Positions 1-9,656 of a DNA stretch of 64,000 bases are shown piece after piece. The position numbers and the translations under genes are program-made. Under the pieces are notes generated by a model. The model was not told where the DNA came from and made no database searches. It saw only the letters and a list, made by a program, of their open reading frames with translations. This stretch comes from Hawksworthiomyces lignivorus (taxonomy: Eukaryota; Ascomycota; Sordariomycetes; Ophiostomatales; Ophiostomataceae): NCBI GenBank assembly GCA_002917075.1, contig NTMA01000018.1, forward strand, positions 124,001 through 188,000, read 5' to 3'. Within the stretch, counting starts at the first letter, position 1. Each line of letters begins with the position of its first letter.

Positions 1-583
1 TCAGCGCACCTAGGTACATGCCCGTGCCGCCAGCGCCGGCCACAACGCGGCCGACGATCAGGGCACCCATGTTGGGGGCGCCGCCGCAGAGGGCAGAACC
101 GACTTCGAACAGGACGATGCCGCCGACGTAGGACCACTTCATGCTGAACTGGTTGAACAGCGAGCCATAGGCCAGAGTGATGGCCACGGAGCCTAGCGGG
201 AAGCCGGCGCCGAGCCAGGCAAGCTGACCCACGGCGCCAAATGCCTCCACCACCGGACCCTGTACGTCCGCAGCGATCGTGGTATCGAGGCCATACATAA
301 AGGTTGAGAGGTACAGCGCAATGCACACGAGGATCCAGCGGAAACCCTTGATGCTGCCTGGGCCAGGGCCTGCGTCCGCTGCCACAGCAGCATCTTCGGC
401 ATCCGATGCGACGTCTGCTTGCAAGGGACCACGCAGGCTGCCATGGGTCTGCGCTTCGCCGAGCTGACGAGGGAGACTGGTCTCAGAAGTATGGTCTTGA
501 CCGGACTTTATCTGGTCATCTTGGATGAGCTCCTGCTGCTTTTCGATATCCAAGGTGGGCGACGAAGACGTGGGGGTCTGCAT
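1..583 (-). CDS. MFS drug-type transporter, N-terminal part (runs off the left edge)
   Basis: This is a plasma-membrane proton-coupled efflux-type permease of the major facilitator superfamily. The first 194 residues are visible. The start chosen at 583 gives a hydrophilic Ser/Glu/Ala-rich N-terminus of about 80 residues. TM1 follows at about residues 81-98, ending in the LDTTIAADVQGP motif typical of fungal DHA2-like (14-TM) exporters. A second segment reads LAWLGAGFPLGSVAI, and then comes the VGRVVAGAGGTGMY helix, equivalent to motif A/C of this group. No intron is seen in the visible part. It is transcribed away from the Zn2Cys6 regulator at 2048, with a shared 1.46-kb promoter region, a common arrangement for transporter/regulator pairs. 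The substrate cannot be inferred, and the C-terminal two thirds lie outside the window. Confidence 0.85.
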   Translation of the reverse strand, partial: MQTPTSSSPTLDIEKQQELIQDDQIKSGQDHTSETSLPRQLGEAQTHGSLRGPLQADVASDAEDAAVAADAGPGPGSIKGFRWILVCIALYLSTFMYGLDTTIAADVQGPVVEAFGAVGQLAWLGAGFPLGSVAITLAYGSLFNQFSMKWSYVGGIVLFEVGSALCGGAPNMGALIVGRVVAGAGGTGMYLGAL

Positions 584-2047
584 TGGAGGCAGATTCAAGG
601 TATACTTGCCGTCGTGGCTGAGAAGACTTGTAGATTTGAGAGATAGGCGATGGAATACTTTAGATGACACCTTGAAAAGCGAAAACCATGAAAGTCGGCC
701 AAGGATTTCGTCTTAAATAAAACTCCATGTCGGCCTGTGTTTTGCGACTGGACGCAGGTCCTTGAGCATCTTTAAGATGTTTCGCAAATTTTTTTAATCT
801 CCTCTGCCTTTCCACTATCGGTCTTTGAGGCACAGAAATAAGACAACTGGCCATTTTTGTCGACATATTACACATTGATTAGTTTGGCTATGGAAGGCGA
901 AAATACACTGCGAATGGTTTGAAGCCCTTGACGCTAGCAACTTTTTGCGCTGCTTGCATCACGCATCCTGTGGAGCTTTCCTGACGATTTCGATCATCGC
1001 ACTTAATAAATCCAGCAGCCTTATGACACAAGAGAAGTAAGGAAGGCTGTATAGTACTAGAAGTTGCCTGCGTCTCTGAAATAACTTGCTCATTATCTTT
1101 GATGGCTCCAGTCTTCATGCAACTACAGGAAAGCGTGTATCCATTGTCATAGGTATATGTACGGAGTACGAGTACAACATTTGGTGGAGTCTTGTGTCAA
1201 CGTCCCATCTAACTGGCTAATTGGTCTGCAGCCGCTCCACAATCTCCCGCTCTTGGGCGGCCTTGGCATGCGCAAAAAGTTTCTAACGGCTGGCTTTTCG
1301 TCAGCCGGACTTTCAGAGGTGCCTTGCAAGGGCATTAGTCAACAGGAGCAAAGCCCGAGTCTCTCATTTCCACGACGATCCTTTGTTTGAGGCTCCGAGC
1401 CCGGCGCAAAAGCCGAAGAAAAAAAAACAAAAAAAAAAAACAGTCATCTATTCTACATCGTCGGCTTTCAAATTCACACCGTCGGGAGTCAGACCGTACC
1501 GAAGACCGAATTGCCACAGTTTCGATTGTTTACAGAACAGAAAACAATTGCTGTTTTGTTGGCAGATGTTACGGGGCAGTGGTGACAAAACAGCCGCGAA
1601 AAAAACGAAATGTTCAGGCGCCACTAGTCTCTAGAAGAGCTTCTATTAGTAACTGCCTACTGAGCACCTACGGAGAACCTACGGAGTACACTGAATAAGG
1701 TATACGGGGGATGCAGCTTGTACCGAAGTACAAACCAGAACCCCCACAATTGGAAATAATCGCTGCCCCGGCTGAGAACTGCTCAGCACATCTTCTACCT
1801 TCACTTGCAGCCTCGGTTCGCAAAGCACTAAGCCCTCTTTAAAGCAGTGCTATTTACTATTACCTGCAATACAATCCTTCCTTGCCGGATGTAGAGGGTG
1901 GAAAAGCAGTCGCTATCATCTGAAAAAAAAAGTTTGGTAAAGGGGGTATGTGAATTGTGTCTACAATTAAACACGCGCAAAAAGTTGCCGCCTCTGATAG
2001 AACACCAACTCCTGAAGAGAGTACCCTGCAAGCAGCCATTCACAACA
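584..2047. other. Intergenic, divergent promoter region between MFS transporter and Zn2Cys6 regulator
   Basis: No coding sequence is supported here. It holds an A-rich tract at about 1417-1442, an exact GTACGGAGTAC at 1159-1169 and a one-base variant, CTACGGAGTAC, at 1679-1689. The frame of the downstream regulator stays open back to about 1898, so a longer N-terminus cannot be excluded. Confidence 0.6.
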
Positions 2048-4256
2048 ATGGTAGGGGAACACGTCTCGAGAGCCCAACGTTTGCAGGCTGCAAAGCGATG
2101 CTGGAACTGTCGTGGTAAGAACCTGATTGATCCATAGCGCGGGATAATCCCTGTGGGACGAGGAAATGGAGGCTTGTTGAAGACGCAGGACCCAAGATGC
2201 CGGGCATGATGGCGAACTAGGCCAAAAGAGAAAGGAAAAGAGAAGAGCGCAACCATTACATTCGGATGATTGCTGCGTTATGTACACTGTCAATCCTCTC
2301 CGCTAACACATTTCATCAAAAAGATCGCAAGATTGCGTGCGACAAGACACTGCCAAAGTGCCTGAAATGCCACCAGCGGGGCAAGATATGCGGCGGCTAC
2401 GGCCTGCGCCTGTCATGGCCGAAAGAGACAGATGCGAAGCGCTCGGTGCGCGTGCGCGGCGCTGGCCACTACTTTGTGAAGCCGGCGTGCGCGGACATGC
2501 CAGAGTACGACTTCGTCGACGCCTCGCATGCAGACATGGACCTGTCCCGCGGTGAGTCGTCGTTATATTTAGGTTGGTCCTCCCTTTGATGTGAAACAAA
2601 CGTGCAGTAGCAAATGCCATTTCGCTGAACGCAGCGCCCTTCACTAGATAGCAACATGCCTCGGGCCTGGAAAGTAAACTGTGTCCCCGCGCCGCGCATG
2701 CTCCAGGCCTCGGCCATGTCGCTAGTGCAGATGGACCCCTTCCGCTTTACGCATGGTAGGCTATCCTTCTCCCTCTCCACATACTATCTTCTTTAACCTT
2801 TTTCACGTGAAATTTCCTCCATTTCTACTAGAGTCTCTAAACTGACCTAAGTATGTTCCCATTGTGGAAGGCTATAGCCCCGTAACCAGCATAGCAGCGG
2901 CAACTTGTGACGAGTTCGCCGACCTCTACGGCCTGCTCGTGCGCATGTCTCTGAGCGACGATAGCACTCCTGCCCTGGCCACACGCCATGCCATTGCTGC
3001 GCTCTCCCACCAGGGCCTCGGCCGCAAGTACGCCGCCTACACACACCAGAGCGCTGCCGTCCGCGCCCTTCAGGTCTGTATCGACAGCCACATGCCGCCC
3101 GGTCAGAGCTTCCAGGCCATGGCCGCCAGCATGTTGCTGAGCTTCTACGAGACCGTCGACGTGGATGGCAACCCCGCTAGCGCATCTATCTACCTCAGCG
3201 GCACCAAGCGCATCGCCTCTAGCGTGTACGAGGCGCACCAAGACTACGGGGGCGACCTTGCCCTCATCCTCGACTGGATCTTCTACACTGATACCCTCTA
3301 CAAGTTCGGCGTCCGCCACTGGAACCCACGACCGCGCATACAACCCGCAGTCACAGAAAGGTCCAACTTCGTCTCTAAGACTGTCTTCTCGAGGTTACGA
3401 GAGGAGGTGTGTTTTTCTTCTATTTGTATTGGACTCGTCGTGCCACACCTTCAACGCTTTCTTCTTCTTCCCCTCCTCTCCTCTCTTCTGGGCATAAAAG
3501 AAAAGGATAATAGAGCTTAGTCTCTAGTCAATTACTTTACACTGAGTCGTGTTGACTCTGTTTTTTTTATAGATCAATCCCGCTTTTGGCTGCTCGTTAG
3601 GACTTCTCGAAGTTCTCTGCGAGATCGTGGACATAGCGTACGACCCGTCTGACACCGCTCTCCACAAGTGGGAGCACTTGCGCGCCTTGCACCAGGTGCA
3701 GAAGCGCCTTGATAGCATCGAGCAGCGCATCTCGGCCATGCCAAGCGATAGAATCAGGCACAAAGACATCGGCAGCGGTATCAACAGAAAAAGCGACGAC
3801 CGCCTAGCCCGCGAAGCCGCCCTGTACCGCGTCGCCGCACAGCTCTACCTGCAGCGTGTCGGCTACGGCCTAGCGAAGAAGGCCGAGCCTGTACAGTGCC
3901 TGCTCGATGAGGCCTACGCGCTGCTCCGGGCCTTGGGTAGGTGCACGCGGCCCTGGCCGCTGTTTGTCGTCGGCGTGGAGGCGCGCGACGAGGACGAGCG
4001 GCGCCTCGTCATGCAGGGCACATCTTTGCCGCTGCCACCGCCTTCACCGTCTTCCTCCTCCTCCACGCCCAAGACGGAGGCAGAGCAGCAGCTGCCGAGG
4101 AACATCGCCCTAGTCCGGAAGATGATTCAGGCAGCGTGGCTGCAGCAAGACCTGGTGTCGCTTGAAATTAGCGAGGAGAGCAGCAAGGAGCCGAACATCG
4201 CCGAGATCTACAACACTGTGATCAGCTCCAACAAGTTTCCGCCCGTGCTTACGTGA
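2048..4256 (+). CDS. Zn2Cys6 fungal transcription factor
   Basis: This is a nuclear DNA-binding regulator of 540 residues. Exons by splice inspection: 2048-2114, 2324-2551, 2648-2755, 2871-3406 and 3573-4256, all GT-AG and closing in frame. The binuclear zinc cluster is complete only after splicing intron 1: Cys 18, 21, 28, 35, 38 and 45, with the CWNC half in exon 1 and the rest in exon 2. The middle and C-terminal parts look like the fungal_trans_2 (PF11951-type) regulatory region, with helices around DPFRFTH, GYSPVTSIAAATCDEF and INPAFGCSLGLLEVLCEIV. A Ser/Pro low-complexity stretch lies near residue 480. It sits head to head with the MFS transporter at 1-583, so regulating that gene is a reasonable inference but is not shown. 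The start is the ATG immediately before the zinc cluster. Confidence 0.85.
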
Positions 4257-5290
4257 GAGAATAGCTGAGCGCATTACCTCGGCGTAAATAAATCTGTGGC
4301 AGGAATGAGAAATATTAGAATTAAAGGTTGCATGGTGCATATAAAAATCCATAAATCATGTATATAAATTGTAAAAAACAGCTAGAAACACTCTCAATAC
4401 AACATCGCTAATATAGATAGAGGTTGAGTTATCTTTCTGTAAAGCATATTCTACAATATGCAACACGGATGCGGCTGCTGAGAGCGCCAGAACAGGTACT
4501 TGACTAAACTCGGTTTTATGGGGCACGTAGGGTTTCCAAATGGTTTGCCCAATCTCACGTAGAAAAATTTAAGACCAACAAAAAGGCATCTGCTTACGGA
4601 ATCAAACAAAAAAAAATTTTTTAATAGAAACGTTGGATTTGATCTGGCATAGAAGCATGCGTAGTCAGTGTAGCAAGTGAAAACCGAAGGCGTTGTTCTG
4701 TCCGCCGTTTTCAGCAAGGGCTAGATTATAATTGACATGGCTGAGCTATTTGGTCAATTTAAATAGGCTGTTTCCCGGTACACAAAAGCATGCATTATAT
4801 GTTGGTGTAGGTAGTGCTCACCACCCAACGGAAATCCTACAAAGAAGCATAAGGCAGGAAGTCGCCAGAGCATCATCAAGTCTGTAGATATCTTAGTGAT
4901 GCTTGGTTAGCTCCTCTTCGTCTTTAAGTATTGCGGCCTTGTCACAGATTATGTGCGAATTAAAATACAGGGATGATTTTATCTATTCCTTGTCTTCGTT
5001 AATTCTAGTTCACTCACCTCAGTCTCACAACAACGTCCCAGCATACGAAGTAAGGGAGGATACTTCACACTGCATTCACAGTGGCTAAGACCATATAGAC
5101 ACAACATCAGATTGTTGGTCCTCTCCTTAGGTTGTGAGAAAATCCGTTGGTCTTGGTGGTTGGATTGAGCCGAAGAGTCTGTCCACCTCGCTCTCAATAT
5201 ATAAATGATCAGAATTTGTCTCCTGAAAGTAGACGTGATATGCTACAGTGAACAAATATACTGCTAATCTCTCACTCTGACACCTGCAAT
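4257..5290. other. Intergenic, AT-rich
   Basis: It contains the 3' flank of the regulator and the promoter of the small secreted protein. I see no coding sequence; open frames here have no recognisable composition or splice structure. Confidence 0.55.
5198..5205 (+). promoter_or_regulatory. TATA box of the small secreted protein gene
   Basis: TATATAAA lies 86 bp before the ATG at 5291. This is a good distance for a fungal TATA element and supports the 5291 gene being transcribed. Confidence 0.5.
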
Positions 5291-5629
5291 ATGAAGTTCT
5301 TCGCCTTCGCGACCACTTTTCTCTGTTTCCTTGCTGGCAATGCTTTTGCGCAAGGGTTTTGCGTAAACCAGTAAGATATCCCAGACAGCTCTCGATACTC
5401 AGCCTTAACACCGCTTTAACACAGTATTGACTTATCTCTAGAGCCGACCCTGATCGCGGTATTGGTAACTATTGTTACTGCCAGGATGGTAACTCTATGT
5501 AGATGTCGGAAGTGAGAAGGCAAGCTGATTAGAAACTGACTTGTTCTATTAGGTAACTGTTATGACCACGGCAAGACAAACGGAATACCGGTTTGCAACC
5601 CTCATGGGAATAAGATCCCATGCCCTTGA
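5291..5629 (+). CDS. Small cysteine-rich secreted protein (effector-like)
   Basis: It encodes 67 residues in three exons: 5291-5370, 5442-5488 and 5553-5629. The introns are 71 and 64 bp, with GTAAGA and GTAACT donors, branch-like TTAAC/CTGAC and CTAG/TTAG acceptors. Residues 1-20 are a textbook signal peptide (MKFFAFATTF..., cleavage after AFA). The mature 47 residues carry six cysteines (24, 38, 40, 45, 57, 66; spacing C-x13-C-x-C-x4-C-x11-C-x8-C), which suggests three disulfides. Without splicing the frame stops right after Asn26-Gln27, so the introns are needed. A TATA box lies upstream. I do not recognise the family. Size, secretion and cysteine content match fungal effector or antimicrobial-like small secreted proteins, but no activity can be inferred. 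Confidence 0.75.
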
Positions 5630-6699
5630 GTTCTTCCCAACAAGGTGAGATTTCTAGTAGGCTCTGGGGACTTAGAACGTCGATCACGGTTTGTGGCTTT
5701 TTATTAGAGAACGTAGTAGTAGGAACATAGCTATGAACTAGAAATTCTTCCCATTGCGTTTACGTGCTTCAAGATAAAATATGAGACAGGTAATTGATGT
5801 TTCTGATTCGGACATATTTGTCAGAGATGAATTTGGTTAATGTTGAACATAAGCTATATAGGACTTAGAAGCAGTGCTAGATACGTCAGCAACTGTGACT
5901 GCAAGCGGATCATTTTAACAGACGGGACTGCAGATTAGCTATTGTCCTACACAGAAACGGTATCTATTTTGCACGCATGTCTTTTGTTCTCTTCTAATGT
6001 TATCATCATACGACTTGCAATTAAAAGACTCATAAGCATAATTCCTCGAGTTACCTATTGGCGTTAAAAAGGATACCGATAAGGAGACTAAAGTGGTTCG
6101 ACCTCGCTAAGTTTGCCTGGCTTGCTTGGTTAAAAGTGCCAAGCTGTGTTATGTAGGCTATTTCAATTAGGGAGATTATTCACTTCAGTAGATATTAGTT
6201 TCCTAGAACGAAGAATACGTCCTGGGAGTTTCGCAGAGACCCTAGCTGAATGCCGAAGATAATGTACAACAAGCCTGTTTATATCTAAAATGAGTAGCTA
6301 GAGATGCGGCCTCACCCCACCGGCGCCTTACAAGGCCGAAAGCAGCATCCTCACACAAATCTGTAGGACGCACAGGCGTCATAGCCTATCTACACATAAA
6401 GCGTAGCAGGGAAGCCTCCACTTGTGCCTGTAGCGAGGAGAGAGTAACTCTCAAGGCACGTGTTCCTCTGCTATCACAAAAGCTCTTCAGCAGTGCCTCT
6501 GTAGCTACGACGTTGAGGTGCTGTAGATCTTCGTTCTCTGGTGCTTTGTAGGCTCGTCTCGAGTTGAATTTATTGATACAAGAGTAGCGAACAAGAGTAG
6601 CATTTATGTGTAGAGAAATTGATCTAATGTTCTATATACGTATAGTGAAATTGTAAAAATACACGGATGACAGGCTTGTTCATAATCAACAGTTCCGCG
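5630..6699. other. Intergenic, no gene seen
   Basis: AT-rich sequence with a short GC-richer patch around 6300-6560. Neither strand offers a frame with plausible codon use or splice signals. Confidence 0.5.
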
Positions 6700-8571
6700 C
6701 TATCCGAGTTCAGTTGGGGATGCGCCTGCAGAGCTAATTTCAATACCAGAGTCATTTGTCGTCGAGCCATCCACTGACATATTATAATCATCAGCAAAAT
6801 ACGTCGACATAACATCCTTCTCAAGATCTACACTACCGGCGTCCACCTCGGGTATCACCGGTGGGCCAACCACTGCCTGTTGTTGCTCCTCGGCGCTGGT
6901 CTCCCCATTCTCTCCACCGACGTCCGTTTCCTGTGCCACTATCGTCGGCCTCCTGAGTGGAGAAGTTAAAGGGTGGTTTGCTTCAAAGATGGCCTTGAAC
7001 TTTTCGGCATCAGATAGTTCTGATGCCGGCTCCGGGCCGAGTTCCGGTGAGGGTGGAGGCTCTTCAACTTCGCTTTTTCTCCTCAGCTTTTGAATGAAGC
7101 TTGATTTTCTCTTTCTCTTGGCCTTGAATACAAATTCTGTTTTTTTCCCGTTGGCCTTGTTGAAGAGAATCACTTTGTCTTCATTCCTGCCTGCTTCGAT
7201 GGTAGGGTTGCGGACAAAGTCATCGAGCAGCCACTCGTACTGCCTCCTTTCTCGACCCAAAAATGAGACTGTGACGCCCGGTACATGCTTAGAAGACGGA
7301 ACGCTCTCCATTGACTTCTCCCAGAATCGGACAACCATCAGCTGAGTCACTAGGTCGCCATGATGCGTGACTGTATGGGCGTAAAAAGCGCCGAGTAGAG
7401 CCCGTTCCCGTACTTGGACAAGGAAGCTCTCTCTTTCCTCACGAGAGCGGAAGGAGTATGTCACGTAAGCGTTGTAGATGTTATAACCGATATGGCTTTG
7501 CACCGTGATGATATGGGGATCAATAAAGGAGACGCATGATTCCTCCATCTTGTAGTCTTTATATAGAATCTTTCTTCGAGGGACTGTGGGAGATTAGTAA
7601 CCGAACAGGAGCAGCCTTTTGAGGGTGACTTACATGTGTGGGACACATATATCTTGTTGGTTTCGTTAACATCGTTCTCATAACGGATAAGACGGTTTTC
7701 GTCGTCGCGGTCCGCTACCGTCACGGTACTGAGATGTAGTGGCTTAATGATAATCTCTCCATTATCGTTTGCGAGATACCTTGATATGTCAGCATGTAAT
7801 AATAGTAGTAAGATGGCGCTTCGGGACCCACAGTGTAGCTGGGAGGACCTTGGTCTCAGCAGGATACGCGGGCTCACCGGGTGAGCGCCGCCTCTCGGGG
7901 AATGTTGGCGCTGGTTCGACTGGTTGTGTGTATTCGGGTGGTGGCGGCGGTGGAGGCCGCGGCGGTGGCGGCGACCTTTGTGTTCGTTTGGGTCTACGTG
8001 GTGGTTGTGGTGGCGATGGTGGCAGTTCGGGTGAAGGCGGCGGTGGTAGTGGTTGGCATTCTATTCGTTTAGGTGGGGGCGGTAGTGACGACGGTGACAG
8101 TTCGGGCGAGGATGGCGGTGGTAGTGGTGGCCTTTTTGTTCTACTAGGCGAGGATGGCAGCGGTAGTGGTGGCCTTTTTGTTCTGCTGGGCGAGGATGCC
8201 GGTTTGGGATCTATTGTGACGATTGCTAGTACGCGAGCCGCTTCCATTTGCAGCGCGTCGACGAAGCCTTTGAGTTCAGCTTCCGCATCATTTGACCAGA
8301 AAATCTGCCAAGTCAGACTACCACGCCTGCTCTGCCGCTCTGTCTTGTCCAACAGGTCTTGACATTCGTTAATCAATACGTTGATTCTTGCTATGGACCA
8401 ATCGCTTGCCCTTCCCACAACCCCTGGGCTCTGTAAATCTTCGAGAATTCTTTTTAGTCGTTTTATCTGGACCGGGGCGTTGCTTGACATGCCAAAGTAG
8501 TTCACCGTAAACTGAATTACTTTGGGCAGCAGACGGCCAACAATATTCGCGATGATTTCGGGGTTGGACAT
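6700..8571 (-). CDS. Unrecognised fungal protein with proline-rich linker
   Basis: It encodes 589 residues in three exons: 8571-7832, 7779-7634 and 7583-6700 (introns 52 and 50 bp, branch GCTGAC before the first acceptor). Three parts are visible. Residues 1-125 are a helical domain (MSNPEIIANIVGRLLPKVIQ...) reminiscent of the N-terminal helical domains of fungal STAND proteins. Residues about 126-235 are an extreme Pro/Ser/Arg linker that includes a duplicated SPSRTKRPPLP block. Residues about 245-430 look like a mixed alpha/beta domain (VTVADRDDENRLIRYEND, GYNIYNAYVTYSF), followed by a basic patch (KAKRKRKSSFIQKLRRK) that could be a nuclear localisation signal. The tail is acidic and disordered. 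There is no catalytic motif I can name. The linker gives the DNA a strong GC skew that creates long antisense frames; these are artefacts. Confidence 0.75.
8108..8191 (-). repeat. Tandem 42-bp duplication inside the proline-rich linker
   Basis: Two adjacent 42-bp units (8108-8149 and 8150-8191) differ at only a few bases. Each encodes a 14-residue Ser-Pro-Ser-Arg-Thr-Lys-Arg-Pro-Pro-type block, so the linker has grown by in-frame tandem duplication. Confidence 0.8.
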
Positions 8572-9656
8572 GATTGCTCTCTAGCCTTACGAGGCTGACC
8601 CACTTGTTCCGAGAATCTAGCAACTAGTAAGATGCGGAAACGGGTTATCGAGATCGGCACGATCTCTGCTTGTCGTCGACAGCGGCAGTCTGTATACCGG
8701 CCGCTGCTCTTCTGTACCGGGCTCGGTCAAGAAAAAGGCAGCTCATGGGAGTAGAGGGATGCGGACCACGAGTGTTTTTGCGGGGCAAGGAAATGTGAGA
8801 GTTCAGCTGCAACTTGCTTGCAGAGCAGGCCAAATTGTTACGAGGCTTTAGGAAAGCAAGTTGCCCAGAGCGTTCCCGTGTTGAGAAGACAGCTGGGCTT
8901 GTATCAGCCAAGCAATTACCCACGTGGGAAGCGGCTGATCCCACGTCAATATCTGGTATCGCCTAAGCCCCATTTTGCAGCTCTTTGCCCAATTGTTTGG
9001 CAGGGGGGGCTCTGGATTGCTCTACCAGTAGATCCCAGAAACAATGTAATGTACTTAAAATTATAAGGAAAGGATGGACCGGGAATAGAATCAGTCACAC
9101 GAGTACCGGGCAGCTTCTAATCATGTGTTTCTATTTATGATCCATTAGGACGATTCGGCACTCCGGCTCTACCTGTGCCGCCGTCTGTATTGAACATGCG
9201 ATGGCGCAGGATACCTTTTGGAAAATACGATAAATACGGCGTACACGGGGGTGCCTCAGAGAGGAAATATGCCCCGTCGGCCTAAGGCTTAGATCCTTTT
9301 GCTGTCTACAAGGCGTAAGTGGGGTAGACCGGTAGTGGCCAGGCCAGTTAAATTGTAGCAGCGACAAGGTGCCGTACTCCTCTTGTAGGGACCCATGAAC
9401 TGCTTCTGCTCGATATCGAATCATGCAACCGCATATTAAAGGCAGTTCTGCAGTTTCAGTGTGCAGGCGGGTAGCCTAGCAAGGCACTGCCCATGTCAGC
9501 GCGGCTGAACTGAGGAGCGTTGTGAATCGGATTTAATTGTGCCTTATTCCAGTTAATTAACGTCTTGCTATTTCGCACGCAGGGGTGCATCTGCTGCTCA
9601 CCAACGTCTGTTCACAAAATCTTCATTTGCAGTGCATACATATATATCTAGTAGAA
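8572..9656. other. Intergenic, no gene seen
   Basis: It separates two divergent genes. There is no supported coding sequence and no repeats beyond short homopolymers. Confidence 0.5.

Noticed and set aside
7769..8362. Gly-rich plus-strand frame of nearly 200 codons opposite the proline-rich linker
   Set aside because: It is the antisense image of Pro codons, has no splice or start context, and the minus-strand gene explains the region.
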